A DNA stretch of 64,000 nt from Brevundimonas subvibrioides (GCF_002280785.1 NZ_NCEQ01000013.1:62001-126000), one strand, 5' to 3'; numbered from the stretch's first letter, positions 45,501-53,915 are shown. Made by a program: numbers and translations. The notes: generated from the letters alone by a model not told the origin.

Positions 45501-45584
45501 GAAGGGTCGGTGCGGGGGGATGACGAACCAGCGCGGGTCGTCCTTGCCGCCGTCTCCCGGGAAGGGGTTGAACGCTGTGCTCAC
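42534..45584 (-). CDS. addB: Double-strand break repair protein AddB
   Basis: A 1016-aa AddB of the alphaproteobacterial type. The N-terminal inactivated helicase begins FVIPPHRPFLEDLAAGVLDW and TILLPNRRAARAFTSAL. The C-terminal nuclease shows TLTAKADRIELSSTGAAILD followed by FKTGAAPS, the family's nuclease motif, and TYVRVIGRKVPGEA. It starts with GTG (45584). It forms the AddAB heterodimer with the overlapping addA. It follows murU after 49 bp, in the usual tsaE-amgK-murU-addBA order. Confidence 0.94.
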   Translation of the reverse strand: MSTAFNPFPGDGGKDDPRWFVIPPHRPFLEDLAAGVLDWLGDQAPETLSDATILLPNRRAARAFTSALSTLSGDRPVLLPQVRPLGDLEEDEPPFTPGELGLDLPPAIAPLTRRFEMARLIVEQHDAALSPMRALELADSLGAFLDSCHIEEVEAPERIATLVEEDFAEHWRQSAQFLGLAVEAWPRRLAELGLVDASWRRTKLLRLLAERWDSHPPQGPVIAAGSTGTVKAAADVLIAVARAPQGCVVLPGLDRDLSEAAWDAIEEQHPQSALKRFLERAGADRAAVRPWFRRPAVPAVEARGLARQRLINEALRPAEATADWRAEIARLRADAAEAGQVADPIALGLEGLSVVATRTEEDAAATIALMMRETLETPGRTCALVTPDLALGRRVGARLERWGVVADSSSGATLDQMPVGVLVDLAARFIADPLKPQTVLALIKHDLTTLAEATPHAAAELEKVAFRGPRTRDWTRIETRLTQSAEPRRDGQPPSETTLVRVAEATALAGRLQALAAAAALGRAAPLDQAARNLTALVEALAGVDVWAGPDGEAAASLLSQLIEGGASLGAVTAAEFAELVAALLHDVTVRTGGATHPSLRILGAIEARLVRADRMILAGLEEGVWPQGAPIDPFLSRPMRKALGLPPPERRVGQTAQDFVQAACAPEAILVHSERRGGQPAVRSRWLWRLDMLTRGAGVEIDRPSETLAAARALDAPVAGQGGLARRPAPKPPVDRRPRQLPVTGVERWVRDPYAVYARYVLNLRQLDRPGQSAEALARGQAVHKAVERLTLSWPDVLPDDCEAEIVTLLHDELTHHGFEDAAMAREGPLARNSARWLAGFEMRRRARGIEIRVEEEVSMTFDAPAGPFTLTAKADRIELSSTGAAILDFKTGAAPSAKQVKSGFAPQLTLTGAILAEAGLKTSGPVEPEELTYVRVIGRKVPGEAAVRAQGGEASDLSMAALAGLKARVARFDDQTTPYLSWVAPQFMGNFGGNYDHLARVWEWAVAGADGDAE

Positions 45585-45633
45585 TCACCCGCCCTCAAGC
45601 AGCGAGCCGCCGCGCCGTGAGCGATAGGGCGCT

Positions 45634-46413
45634 TCATGTGCTCAGCCTGGCCTCGGCCTCGTCGCGCGCCTGGGGGTCGCCGACGTGCATCCAGTCGCCG
45701 TCGAGGACGCAGCCGTACAGTCGTCCGGCCGCAGCCGACGCCCGCCACAACGGGCTCAGCGAGAAGGGTCCGTCCGGCCCGCCGTCGGCATAGTCCGGCC
45801 GGGTGATGTGGACGCCCATATAGGCGAAGGGCGCAGAGGGAGCCTCGCCCCGGAAGGTCAGGCGTCCGTCGTCAGCGAGGAAGAAGTCGCCGTCGCCCTC
45901 GAAGCCGATCGCGCCCTCGCGGGTGGCGAGCAGCAGGCAGGCGTCCATCGTCACCGGGTCCCACAGGCGGACCAGTGCGTCGGCCCACGGGGCGTCGCCG
46001 CGATCCATCCAGACGCTGTCGATATTGGCCACGAAGACGGGCGCATCGCCGAGCAGGGGATGGGCCTTCTTCAAGCCGCCGCCGGTCTCCAGCAGTTCGG
46101 CGCGCTCGTCGGAAATGACGATCCCGGGGCCGCGTCCGCGCGCGGCCAGATGCGCCTCCAGCCGGTCGGCGAACCAGTGAGTATTGACCACCGCCTTCGT
46201 CACGCCCGCTTCCGCCAGCCTGTCCAGGACGTGGTCGATCAGGGCCCGGCCGCCGACCTCGACGAGGGCCTTGGGCCGGTCGTCGGTCAGGGGCCGCATC
46301 CGCGTGCCGAGGCCGGCGGCGAGAACCATGGCTGTGCGTGGTCCTTCTCCCCTCGGGGGAGAAGGCGCCCGGAGGGCGGATGAGGGGGAGATGTCCACGA
46401 ATTCGCTGCTCAC
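45634..46413 (-). CDS. murU: N-acetylmuramate 1-phosphate uridylyltransferase MurU
   Basis: A nucleotidyltransferase of cell-wall recycling that makes UDP-MurNAc from MurNAc-1-P. Motif TAMVLAAGLGTRMRPLTDDR begins at residue 27, then RPKALVEVGGRALIDHVLDR and the metal site VANIDSVW. The frame starts at GTG 46413 inside a palindromic repeat, with GGAGG 7 bases upstream, giving about 26 extra residues (SSALRAPSPPRGEGPR) coded by the repeat. If it starts at ATG 46329 the product is 231 aa but begins unusually close to the nucleotide motif. The GTG overlaps the stop of a 32-codon ORF, which in turn overlaps amgK's stop. Confidence 0.85.
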   Translation of the reverse strand: MSSEFVDISPSSALRAPSPPRGEGPRTAMVLAAGLGTRMRPLTDDRPKALVEVGGRALIDHVLDRLAEAGVTKAVVNTHWFADRLEAHLAARGRGPGIVISDERAELLETGGGLKKAHPLLGDAPVFVANIDSVWMDRGDAPWADALVRLWDPVTMDACLLLATREGAIGFEGDGDFFLADDGRLTFRGEAPSAPFAYMGVHITRPDYADGGPDGPFSLSPLWRASAAAGRLYGCVLDGDWMHVGDPQARDEAEARLST

Positions 46414-46491
46414 CGGTTGGCCTCCGTTTTGGAGGCGGCAGCCCCCTCATCCGCCCGCTTCGCGGCCACCTTCTCCCCCGAGGGGAGAAGG
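46343..46491. repeat. Family A repeat inserted at the 5' end of murU
   Basis: Inverted arms CCTTCTCCCCTCGGGGGAGA (46343 on) and TTCTCCCCCGAGGGGAGAAG (46471-46490), with inner pair GGATGAGGGGG / CCCCCTCATCC. The central part supplies a ribosome site and GTG start for murU on the minus strand. Confidence 0.88.
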
Positions 46492-46508
46492 GACATGAGG
46501 GCGGTCAT
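46410..46508 (-). CDS. 32-codon relay ORF between amgK and murU
   Basis: ATG at 46508 overlaps the amgK stop (ATGA). The ORF reads MTALMSLLPSGEKVAAKRAD and so on, mostly coded by the palindromic repeat, and ends with a TGA that overlaps murU's GTG (GTGA). The first codons are probably the original murU start, cut off by the insertion. The peptide itself is not expected to have a function; its translation would keep ribosomes moving from amgK to murU. Confidence 0.5.
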   Translation of the reverse strand: MTALMSLLPSGEKVAAKRADEGAAASKTEANR

Positions 46509-47605
46509 GCGCGCAGCTCCGCAGGGACATGCTTGTCGAACCAGCGGGCCACGCCTTCGAGGCCGGGCTGGGTCAGGTTGGCGTTCAGGTGGGCCCACAT
46601 GCGCGGCATGAAGGCGGCGTAGCGCGGCTTGCCGTCGCGCACGATCAGCCGGGCGAAAATGCCGAGGATGCGGGCCTCGTTCAGGGCCGCAAGCCCGGCG
46701 TAGGCGCGCAGGAAGGCGGGGCGGTCGGCGACCTCGGCCATCTCGAAATACCGCTCCAGCGCCTCGGCCTCGAGCGACGGCGACACATCGCGGCGGGCGT
46801 CCTGGAGCAGGGAGTGCAGGTCCCACGACGGGTGGGCGCGCACCGCGTCCTGGAAGTCGATCATGCCGACCCGGGCCGGGCCTTCGCGCTCGGGCAGCCA
46901 GATCAGGTTCTCGGCGTGGTAGTCGCGGTGGGCCACCACCGAGGCGCCGGCCTCCCCCTCCATGACGATGGGCGCCCAGGCGGCATGCCAGTCCGTGATC
47001 GCGGCGTCGTCGAAGCGGAGTTCGGGCTTGAGCTTCGGCATCCATTCGACGAACAGATCGGCCCCGCCCTGGAGGGCGGTCCGGTCATAGACCTGCAGCG
47101 GCCAGGGACCCGCCGCGCCGGTCAGCATCGGCGGCGTCGGCGCCGCATGCAGTTCGGCCAGGGCGTCGACGGCGGCGAGGTAGAGGGGCGTCTCCTCCTG
47201 ACCGGCCTCGATCACGCGGGCGAACAGGTCGTCGCCGAAATCCTCGAGCACGGCGAGACCCGCAGCGGCGTCGAGCGCGACGATGGCAGGCGCCGACAAC
47301 CCGACCGAACGCAGGTGGGAGGCGACGGCGGCGAAGGCCTCGATACGGCCGGCGGACAGGCGGGCGATGGCGTTCCAGCCCTCGGCCTTGCGACGCTCGG
47401 GCGACCAGGAGGGATCGGCCGGCGGGCTCTCGGCGGCGGCGACCTGGTCCATCAGCATCAGGCCCGGACCGTTGGGGGGCGTCAGCCGCTCATACCGGCG
47501 CGTGGAGGCGTCGCCGGCCAGGGGCGCGCGGCGGGCGTCGGCGAGGCCGACCCCGGTCAGGAAGGCGACCCTCTGGGTCTCTCGATCGGTCAGGGCGTCA
47601 GACAT
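46505..47605 (-). CDS. amgK: N-acetylmuramate/N-acetylglucosamine anomeric kinase AmgK
   Basis: A 366-aa aminoglycoside-phosphotransferase-fold kinase. It has the nucleotide loop near GDASTRRYERL, the catalytic VVAHRDYHAENLIWLPEREG (Brenner-type HRDYHAEN) and the metal Asp in VGMIDFQDAVRAHPSWDL. It makes MurNAc-1-P for MurU, allowing peptidoglycan recycling that bypasses MurA (fosfomycin target). Its start overlaps tsaE's stop by 8 bases. Confidence 0.92.
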   Translation of the reverse strand: MSDALTDRETQRVAFLTGVGLADARRAPLAGDASTRRYERLTPPNGPGLMLMDQVAAAESPPADPSWSPERRKAEGWNAIARLSAGRIEAFAAVASHLRSVGLSAPAIVALDAAAGLAVLEDFGDDLFARVIEAGQEETPLYLAAVDALAELHAAPTPPMLTGAAGPWPLQVYDRTALQGGADLFVEWMPKLKPELRFDDAAITDWHAAWAPIVMEGEAGASVVAHRDYHAENLIWLPEREGPARVGMIDFQDAVRAHPSWDLHSLLQDARRDVSPSLEAEALERYFEMAEVADRPAFLRAYAGLAALNEARILGIFARLIVRDGKPRYAAFMPRMWAHLNANLTQPGLEGVARWFDKHVPAELRA

Positions 47606-48083
47606 TCAGGCTCTTTGGCAGGCTTTCGACGACGGCGTTGATCTTCTCTGCCCATGCCCCTGCGCCGGAAACGGTCGCATGCCGTCCCTCGCCGCGGTCT
47701 TCCAGGACGATGGTCAGGCGGTCGGGGCCGAGCGCGCGGGCGGGATCGTCGCCCAGCCGCTCGGGCCATTCGATCAGGGCGGCGCCGACGTCCAGCGCCT
47801 CGTCGAGGCCGATCTCGAACGCCTCCTCCGGCCGGGTCAGGCGGTAGAGGTCGAAATGGGCGACGGGCGGGTCGGTCTCGTAGAACTGGACGAGGGTGAA
47901 GGTCGGCGACGGCACGTCCTCGTCCTCGCCGGCGAGGGCCCGGATCAGGCCTCGGGCCAGGGTCGATTTGCCCATGCCGAGCGGGCCGTAGAGCAGGACG
48001 GCCTCGCCGGGCTCGAGACGCGGGGCCACAGCGCGCCCGAGCGCCGTGGTCGCCTCCGCATCGGCCAGATCGATCCCGACCAT
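47598..48083 (-). CDS. tsaE: tRNA t6A37 synthesis ATPase TsaE
   Basis: A 161-aa P-loop ATPase, LLYGPLGMGKSTLARGLIRA (Walker A near residue 34), with SPTFTLVQFYET and HFDLYRLTRPEEAFEIGLDE, all hallmarks of TsaE. It helps TsaD/TsaB make threonylcarbamoyl-adenosine in tRNAs reading ANN codons. The ATG at 48083 shares one base with the previous stop (TGATG). A longer ORF reading upstream was rejected since it overlaps the acyltransferase. Confidence 0.94.
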   Translation of the reverse strand: MVGIDLADAEATTALGRAVAPRLEPGEAVLLYGPLGMGKSTLARGLIRALAGEDEDVPSPTFTLVQFYETDPPVAHFDLYRLTRPEEAFEIGLDEALDVGAALIEWPERLGDDPARALGPDRLTIVLEDRGEGRHATVSGAGAWAEKINAVVESLPKSLNV

Positions 48084-48964
48084 CAGGCGAAGTCCGCGTC
48101 GGGCTGGCCGGGCAGAACCCGCTCGACGAAGGCCTTCAGCGCATAGGTCGCACGGGTCGCGTCGATATCGAGACGGGTCGGCGGGATCGGCTTGCCGACG
48201 CTGAGGCGGAAGGGCTTCTTCCGCTTGTTCAGCAACTCGTGGAACAGGGTGATGTCCCGCAGCTCCGGCGACACCCGGTTGAACAGGTGGAACAGGGTCG
48301 ACCAGGGGCCGCTGACATGGATGGGAATGGTCGGTGCATTGTATTTCCGCGCCAGCGACGTCGCGGTCGATGCCCACTCCGGGTCGGTCAGCTGTCCGTC
48401 CTTTCCCACGCGGGAAATCCGTCCCGCAGGGAACATGACCACGCAGCGTTCCGCCTCGAACGCGGTCTTCGCGGCGTCCAGGGTGACGCGGGTCTTCGCC
48501 CGCGTGCGTTTGTCGACCACCCATTCGACCGGGATCAGGACCTCGTCCAGCCGGGGCGAGACGCGGACGGCGTCTGCGTTGGCGAAGTAGATGGCGTCGG
48601 ACCGGCGTCGCCTGATGGCATCATAGACGGCGATTCCGTCGGCGATCCCGGTCGGATGGTTGCAGACGACGATGCAGCGCCCGGTGGCGGGCAGCCGATC
48701 GAGGTTCAGGCTCAACACCTTCAGGTCCAGCAGGCTCGACACATGATCCAGCGCCGCCTGTCCCGACAGGGGCGTGATGGCGTCGGCCATGTCCCGCGCC
48801 TGGCCGTAGCCGAGGATCGAGTAAAACACCGGGCGAACCACCGGCCAGAGGATCGACCCCGTCAGCTGCGGCGCCCGCTCGGCGATCAGGACGTCGACGA
48901 CGTGATCCGACCGTCGCGCGGGGACGGCGGCAGGCTCGGTCGTGGCGGGCGGCGAAGCGATCAT
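48083..48964 (-). CDS. PlsC-like lysophospholipid/glycerol acyltransferase
   Basis: A 293-aa membrane-associated acyltransferase. The catalytic box is CIVVCNHPTGIADGIAV (HPTGIAD replacing the usual HxxxxD as N-H-P-T-G-x-x-D), and VMFPAGRISRVGKDG is the FPxGxxS-like motif. It would acylate a lysophospholipid or similar acceptor. Start at 48964 was chosen; the frame continues upstream only by reading through the family E repeat. First gene of the tsaE-amgK-murU-addBA transcription unit. Confidence 0.85.
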   Translation of the reverse strand: MIASPPATTEPAAVPARRSDHVVDVLIAERAPQLTGSILWPVVRPVFYSILGYGQARDMADAITPLSGQAALDHVSSLLDLKVLSLNLDRLPATGRCIVVCNHPTGIADGIAVYDAIRRRRSDAIYFANADAVRVSPRLDEVLIPVEWVVDKRTRAKTRVTLDAAKTAFEAERCVVMFPAGRISRVGKDGQLTDPEWASTATSLARKYNAPTIPIHVSGPWSTLFHLFNRVSPELRDITLFHELLNKRKKPFRLSVGKPIPPTRLDIDATRATYALKAFVERVLPGQPDADFA

Positions 48965-49018
48965 CCGCGCCCCTTGTCGCCTCTGGCGGGAACACAGGCA
49001 AGCGTGTCCGCCCCTTCC

Positions 49019-49135
49019 GTGCCCCCCGGCGAAGGCCGGGGTCCAGATCGAGGATACAGGGGACCGGGCTTGCGAGGGCGACGTGACCAGAGCCCTGCCT
49101 TTTCCGTCTGGACCCCGGCCTTCGCCGGGGTGCAC
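49019..49135. repeat. Palindromic repeat, family E
   Basis: Arms of 28 bp (49019-49046 and 49108-49135) are inverted copies with one mismatch; each holds a hairpin of CCCCGGC / GCCGGGG around GAAG. CCCCGGCGAAGGCCGGGGTC repeats are frequent in alphaproteobacteria. It lies between two divergent genes. Confidence 0.88.
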
Positions 49136-49161
49136 GGTGGGGAGATACCGAGGGGGCTCCC

Positions 49162-51252
49162 ATGAAGTTCAGCATTTCCACCGCCGCGCTGGCGCTCGCA
49201 CTGTCGACCGCGCCGATGACCGCCTCGGCCCAGCAGGCGTCGCCTCCCGGCGCCGACGTGGCTGCCTTGCCCGGCGGTCTGTCGATGCGGGCCCTGGCCA
49301 TGATGGACCGGGTCTCGGACCCGCGCCTGTCTCCGGACGGGCGGCGCGTGCTCTATTCTGTCCGTTCGACCGACTGGGACGGCAACCGGGGCGTCAGCGC
49401 CCTGTGGGTCGCGGACCTGAGCGGCGCGGAGCCGAGGAAGCTGGCCGTCTCGACCGGCGGCGCCTCGACCGGGCGGTGGGCCGTCGATGGTCAGGCGATC
49501 TATTTCCTGTCCTCGCGCGGGGGATCGAACCAGGTGTGGCGCGCGGATGCCGAGGGCAACGCGGCTGTGCAGGTCACGACCTATCCCGTCGATGTCGTGG
49601 CCTTCAAGGTCTCGCCGGACGGGCGGAACCTGATCCTCGCCCTGCCGATCTTCGTCGACTGCGACACCCTCCAGTGCACGAAGGACCGGATCGAGGCGGA
49701 CAATCGCTCGCCGTCCACCGTCACTGGCTATGACCGCATGCCGCTGCGCCAGTTCGATCACTGGAACGATGGACGACGCCAGCATCTGTTCGTCCAGGCG
49801 TTGGATGGATCGGGTCTGGCCGACGGCGCGCCGCGCAACCTGATGGCCGGAATCGACGCCGACACGCCGTCCCAGCCGCAGGGAACCGAGGATGATTTCA
49901 CTCTTTCGCCCGACGGCCGCACCCTCGTCTATTCGACCCAGACGCAGGGGTCGGGAGAGGCCTTCACCAACAACTCCGACCTGTTCCGCGTCTCCCTGGA
50001 TGGCGGGGCGGCCGTGAACCTGACGGACACCAACGAAGGTTCAGACGGCGCGCCGGCCTTCTCGCCGGACGGACGCCGCCTGGCCTGGCTGGCGGGGCGC
50101 CGCGAGAACGTCGGCGGCGATCAGGCCGTAGTCATCCTCGCCGACGCCGATGGATCGAACCCGCGCCCGTTGACGCCCGACTGGGATCGCGGTCCCGGCT
50201 CGCTGAGCTGGTCCTCGGACGGTCGCAGCCTGCTCGCCACCGCCTCCGACGACGGCCAGAACCGGCTGTTCCGCATCGACGCCCGCACCGGCGAGGTCAC
50301 ACCCTTGACCGGACGCGGCGCGATCTCCGGCGTGGAGAGCCGGGCGAACGTGCTCGTCTACGCCCGCGACGGCTTCGATGCCCCGACCCGGATCATGACG
50401 GGGACCGGCGACGACGCCCGCCCCCTGACGACCCACAACGCAGAGGCCACAGCCGCCCTCAACCTGCCCGAGGCCGAGGCCTTCACCTTCGCCGGATGGA
50501 ACGGCGAGGACGTGAGCGGCTGGGTGTTCCAACCCGTCGGCTATGTCGAGGGGCAAACCTATCCGGCCGTCTATCTGATCCACGGCGGGCCCAAGTCGCC
50601 CTGGACCGAGAGCTGGTCCTATCGCTGGAACCCGCAGATCTACACCTCGGCCGGATACGCCGTGGTGATGGTCAATTTCCACGGCTCGCCCGGCTACGGA
50701 CAGGCGTTCACCGACGCCATCAACGACCACTGGGGCGACCGGCCGCTGGAAGACCTGCAGAAGGGCTGGGCGGCGGCGCTGTCCGCGAACCGCTTCATCG
50801 ACGGCGACCGGGCCTGCGCGCTCGGCGCCTCCTACGGCGGATACATGGTCAATCTGATCGCCGGGAAGTGGAACGGGCCCTGGGCCTGTCTGGTCAACCA
50901 TGCCGGGGTCTTCGACGTGCCCCAGCTGATGAACGCCATGGATATCGGCAACTTCATCTGGGAGTTCGGCGGGCCGTCCTGGGAGCGGATGGATCTGTAC
51001 CGCGCCTTCTCGCCCGGCGACTTCGCGGGCGACTGGACCAAACCCATGCTGGTCCTGCACGGTTCGCGCGACTTCCGCGTGCCGATCGAGCAGGGCCTGG
51101 CCACCTTCTCGGCCCTCCAGCGTCAGGGCATTCCCAGCCGCTTCGTCCAGGTCCCGGACGAGAACCACTGGGTGCTCAAACCGCGCAACTATGTCGACTG
51201 GCAGAGGGAAATTCTCGACTGGACCGCGCGCTGGACGGCGCCGACGCCGTAA
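49162..51252 (+). CDS. S9 family prolyl-oligopeptidase-like peptidase (first of tandem pair)
   Basis: A 696-aa secreted serine peptidase. Signal peptide MKFSISTAALALALSTAPMT then ASAQ. The N-terminal beta-propeller has several SPDGR(R/T) WD-like blades. The C-terminal alpha/beta hydrolase has the oxyanion HGGPKSPW and the triad Ser557 (GASYGGY), Asp637 (HGSRDFRVP) and His669 (PDENHWV). Such enzymes cleave dipeptides or acylated residues from peptides in the periplasm. A paralogue follows after 70 bp. Confidence 0.94.
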   Translation: MKFSISTAALALALSTAPMTASAQQASPPGADVAALPGGLSMRALAMMDRVSDPRLSPDGRRVLYSVRSTDWDGNRGVSALWVADLSGAEPRKLAVSTGGASTGRWAVDGQAIYFLSSRGGSNQVWRADAEGNAAVQVTTYPVDVVAFKVSPDGRNLILALPIFVDCDTLQCTKDRIEADNRSPSTVTGYDRMPLRQFDHWNDGRRQHLFVQALDGSGLADGAPRNLMAGIDADTPSQPQGTEDDFTLSPDGRTLVYSTQTQGSGEAFTNNSDLFRVSLDGGAAVNLTDTNEGSDGAPAFSPDGRRLAWLAGRRENVGGDQAVVILADADGSNPRPLTPDWDRGPGSLSWSSDGRSLLATASDDGQNRLFRIDARTGEVTPLTGRGAISGVESRANVLVYARDGFDAPTRIMTGTGDDARPLTTHNAEATAALNLPEAEAFTFAGWNGEDVSGWVFQPVGYVEGQTYPAVYLIHGGPKSPWTESWSYRWNPQIYTSAGYAVVMVNFHGSPGYGQAFTDAINDHWGDRPLEDLQKGWAAALSANRFIDGDRACALGASYGGYMVNLIAGKWNGPWACLVNHAGVFDVPQLMNAMDIGNFIWEFGGPSWERMDLYRAFSPGDFAGDWTKPMLVLHGSRDFRVPIEQGLATFSALQRQGIPSRFVQVPDENHWVLKPRNYVDWQREILDWTARWTAPTP

Positions 51253-51322
51253 TCTGAGGACCGCTTCCTCCCGACTTCCCCCGGTGCTACGCCAGCGCCA
51301 ACGAAGTCCCAGGAGCCGTCCG

Positions 51323-53407
51323 ATGCGTCACCGTTCCCTGCTTTCCGCCTGCGCCGCACTGGCGATGCTGACCGCCCTGCCCGCCCTCGCCGAGGCTCCC
51401 GCCGCGCCGACGGCTCAGGCCGCGGAACCCGCGTTCACCTATACCGACATGCTGAACGCCAACCGGCTCTCGGACCCGCGCGTGTCGCCGGACGGCCGGC
51501 ACGTCGTCTACAATGTGCGCGCCACGGACATGGAGGCCAACCGCGGCGTCTCCAGCCTGATGATCCAGGCCCTCACGGGCGAGGGCGAGCCGCGTCGCCT
51601 GGCCATCTCCGACGGCGGCGCCAACACCGCCCGCTGGGGTTCGGACGGCGCCCTGTACTTCCTCTCGGGCCGTTCGGGGTCCAGCCAGGTCTGGAAGACG
51701 GACTCGACCGGCGCCACGGCGACCCAGGTCACCGACCTGCCGCTGGACGTCAATGCCTATCGCCTCAGCCCCGACGCCTCGAAGGTCGTGGCGTCCCTGG
51801 CCGTCTACCCGACCTGCGACGATCTGGCCTGCTCGGTCGCGCGCGGCACGGAAGCCGCCGCCCGCAAGTCGACGGGTCAGGTCTATGACCGGATGTTCGT
51901 GCGCCATTGGGACACCTGGGCCGACGGCACCCAGAACCACCTGTTCGTGGTCAACGCCGACGGCTCGGGCGATCCGGTCTGGGTCACCCACGGCTTCGAC
52001 GGCGACACCCCCTCCAAGCCCTTCGGCGACGAGGGGGAGTTCACCTTCACCCCCGAGGGCGACGCCATCGTCTTCTCGGCCCGCGTCGCCGGCCAGACCG
52101 AGCCGTGGAGCACAAATTTCGACCTGTTCAGGACCAACGGCCTGACGGGCAAAGGCTTCACCAACCTGACCGACGGCAACGACGCCTGGGACACCGGCCC
52201 GGTCTTCTCGCCGGACGGCCGCACCCTGGCCTATCGCGCCATGGCCCGCCCGGGCTTCGAGGCCGATCGCTGGCAGATCGTGCTGATGGACGTGGCCACG
52301 GGCGCCAGGCGCGAGGTCGCCGCCAACTGGGACCGTTCGGCAGACAGCCTGCAATGGTCCGCCGACGGCCGAACCCTGTATGTCGTCGCCGGTGATGTCG
52401 GCCAGACCCGGCTGTTCTCCATCGATGTCGCCAACGGCGCCGTCGTCCCGATCACTGGCCCCGGCCACGTCTCGGCGGTCGAATTGACCCCGTCCGGCTT
52501 CGTCTTCGCCCAGGACAGTCTGACCTCGCCGTCGGAGCTGTTCGTGAAGACCTTCCGCGGCCGTGAGATGCCGCGCCAGATCACCGACGTGAACCCGGAA
52601 CTCGACAGCCGCATGTTCGGCGAGGCCGAGCAGTTCTCGTTCGAGGGCTGGAACGACGAGACGGTCCACGGTTACGTCATCAAGCCCGCCGGCTATGTCG
52701 AGGGCCGCAAATACCCGGTCGCCTTCCTGATCCATGGCGGGCCGCAAGGCTCATTCGGCAACTCCTGGTCCTACCGCTGGAACCCGGAAAGCTACGCCGG
52801 CGCCGGCTACGCGGTGGTGATGATCGATTTCCACGGCTCCACCGGCTACGGCCAGGCCTTCACCGACGCGATCTCCGAGCACTGGGGCGACCGTCCGCTG
52901 GAAGACCTGCAGAAGGGCTGGGCGGCGGCGCAGGAGCGCTACTCGTTCCTGGACGGCGACAACGCCTGCGCGCTCGGCGCCTCCTATGGCGGCTATATGA
53001 TCAACTGGATCGCCGGGCGCTGGTCGGACGAGTTCAAATGCCTGGTCAACCACGACGGCGTCTTTGACGTGCGCGGCATGGGCTATTCCACCGAGGAACT
53101 GTGGTTCACCGAGTGGGAATACGGCGGCACGCCGTGGGAAAACCCCGAGGGCTATGAGCGCTTCAATCCGGTCAATCATGTCGACCAGTGGAAGACGCCG
53201 ATGCTGGTGATCCAGGGCGACCGCGACTTCCGCATCCCGACGGCCCAGGGCCTGTCGACCTTCACGGCCCTGCAGCGTCGCGGCATCGAGAGCCGGCTGA
53301 TCGTCTTCCCGGACGAGAACCACTGGGTGCTGAAGCCGCAGAACAGCCTGCAATGGCACAACGAGGTGTTCCGCTGGCTGGACCAGCACCTCCAGCCCCA
53401 GGACTAG
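51323..53407 (+). CDS. S9 family peptidase (second of tandem pair)
   Basis: A 694-aa paralogue of the preceding protein with the same order of elements: signal peptide (SLLSACAALAMLTALPALAE), WD-like blades, HGGPQGSFGNSWSYRWNPES, and triad Ser554 (GASYGGYM), Asp635 (GDRDFRIP) and His667 (PDENHWV). Long stretches such as HWGDRPLEDLQKGWAAA are identical in the two. The start at 51323 was chosen to give a normal signal peptide. Clear tandem duplication with retained active sites, so both are probably functional with different substrates. Confidence 0.94.
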   Translation: MRHRSLLSACAALAMLTALPALAEAPAAPTAQAAEPAFTYTDMLNANRLSDPRVSPDGRHVVYNVRATDMEANRGVSSLMIQALTGEGEPRRLAISDGGANTARWGSDGALYFLSGRSGSSQVWKTDSTGATATQVTDLPLDVNAYRLSPDASKVVASLAVYPTCDDLACSVARGTEAAARKSTGQVYDRMFVRHWDTWADGTQNHLFVVNADGSGDPVWVTHGFDGDTPSKPFGDEGEFTFTPEGDAIVFSARVAGQTEPWSTNFDLFRTNGLTGKGFTNLTDGNDAWDTGPVFSPDGRTLAYRAMARPGFEADRWQIVLMDVATGARREVAANWDRSADSLQWSADGRTLYVVAGDVGQTRLFSIDVANGAVVPITGPGHVSAVELTPSGFVFAQDSLTSPSELFVKTFRGREMPRQITDVNPELDSRMFGEAEQFSFEGWNDETVHGYVIKPAGYVEGRKYPVAFLIHGGPQGSFGNSWSYRWNPESYAGAGYAVVMIDFHGSTGYGQAFTDAISEHWGDRPLEDLQKGWAAAQERYSFLDGDNACALGASYGGYMINWIAGRWSDEFKCLVNHDGVFDVRGMGYSTEELWFTEWEYGGTPWENPEGYERFNPVNHVDQWKTPMLVIQGDRDFRIPTAQGLSTFTALQRRGIESRLIVFPDENHWVLKPQNSLQWHNEVFRWLDQHLQPQD

Positions 53408-53411
53408 GTTC

Positions 53412-53807
53412 GTGACCGTTCCCTCCCCGGAAACGCCCGACGGCATGCTGGTCGGGCGGGTCATCGCCATGCCCGCCGACACCAACCCCGAAGGCGACAT
53501 CTTCGGCGGCTGGCTGCTGGCCCAGATGGACCTGGCCGGCTCGACCCCCGCCTTCGATATCGCCCAGGGTCGATGCGCCACCATCGCGGTCGACGCCATG
53601 GTGTTTCACCAGCCGGTCTCGGTCGGTGACGAGGTGTCCCTCTACGCCACGGTCCTGAAGACCGGCCGCACCTCGATCCGCGTCCGCGTCGAGGCATGGA
53701 AACGGCCGCGCTCGACCCACGAAGTCTCCCGCGTGACCGAGGGCGTCTTCACCTATGTCGCCATCGACGAGGACCGGAAGCCGAGGCCGCTCCCGGGTCA
53801 GAGCTGA
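53412..53807 (+). CDS. Acyl-CoA thioesterase, hotdog fold (YciA-like)
   Basis: A 131-aa thioesterase. PADTNPEGDIFGGWLLAQMD is the typical NxxGxxFGGxLxxxxD active-site motif, followed by TIAVDAMVFHQPVSVGDEVS and TRTSIRVRVEAW-like strands (here KTGRTSIRVRVEAWKR). Starts with GTG 4 bp after the peptidase stop. It hydrolyses acyl-CoAs; the chain-length range is unknown. Possibly read through from the peptidase pair. Confidence 0.92.
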   Translation: MTVPSPETPDGMLVGRVIAMPADTNPEGDIFGGWLLAQMDLAGSTPAFDIAQGRCATIAVDAMVFHQPVSVGDEVSLYATVLKTGRTSIRVRVEAWKRPRSTHEVSRVTEGVFTYVAIDEDRKPRPLPGQS

Positions 53808-53812
53808 TTTTT

Positions 53813-53870
53813 CTTTCGTCATCCCCTGGTCTGCGCCGCGAGGCCGCAGCTGGCCGGAGGATGACGGAAG
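53813..53870. repeat. Short GTCATCC / GGATGAC repeat
   Basis: An inverted pair CGTCATCC / GGATGACG with an inner hairpin rich in GGCCGC. A partial copy lies around 5318-5376. It separates the thioesterase and def. Confidence 0.65.
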
Positions 53871-53915
53871 AGAGGCAAACTTGACCCTCCCGGCCCTCGC
53901 GCCTACCTGACGGCC

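Noticed and set aside
48965-49135. N-terminal extension of the acyltransferase through the family E repeat
   Set aside because: The added residues come only from the repeat, and the ATG at 48964 gives a normal start for the family.
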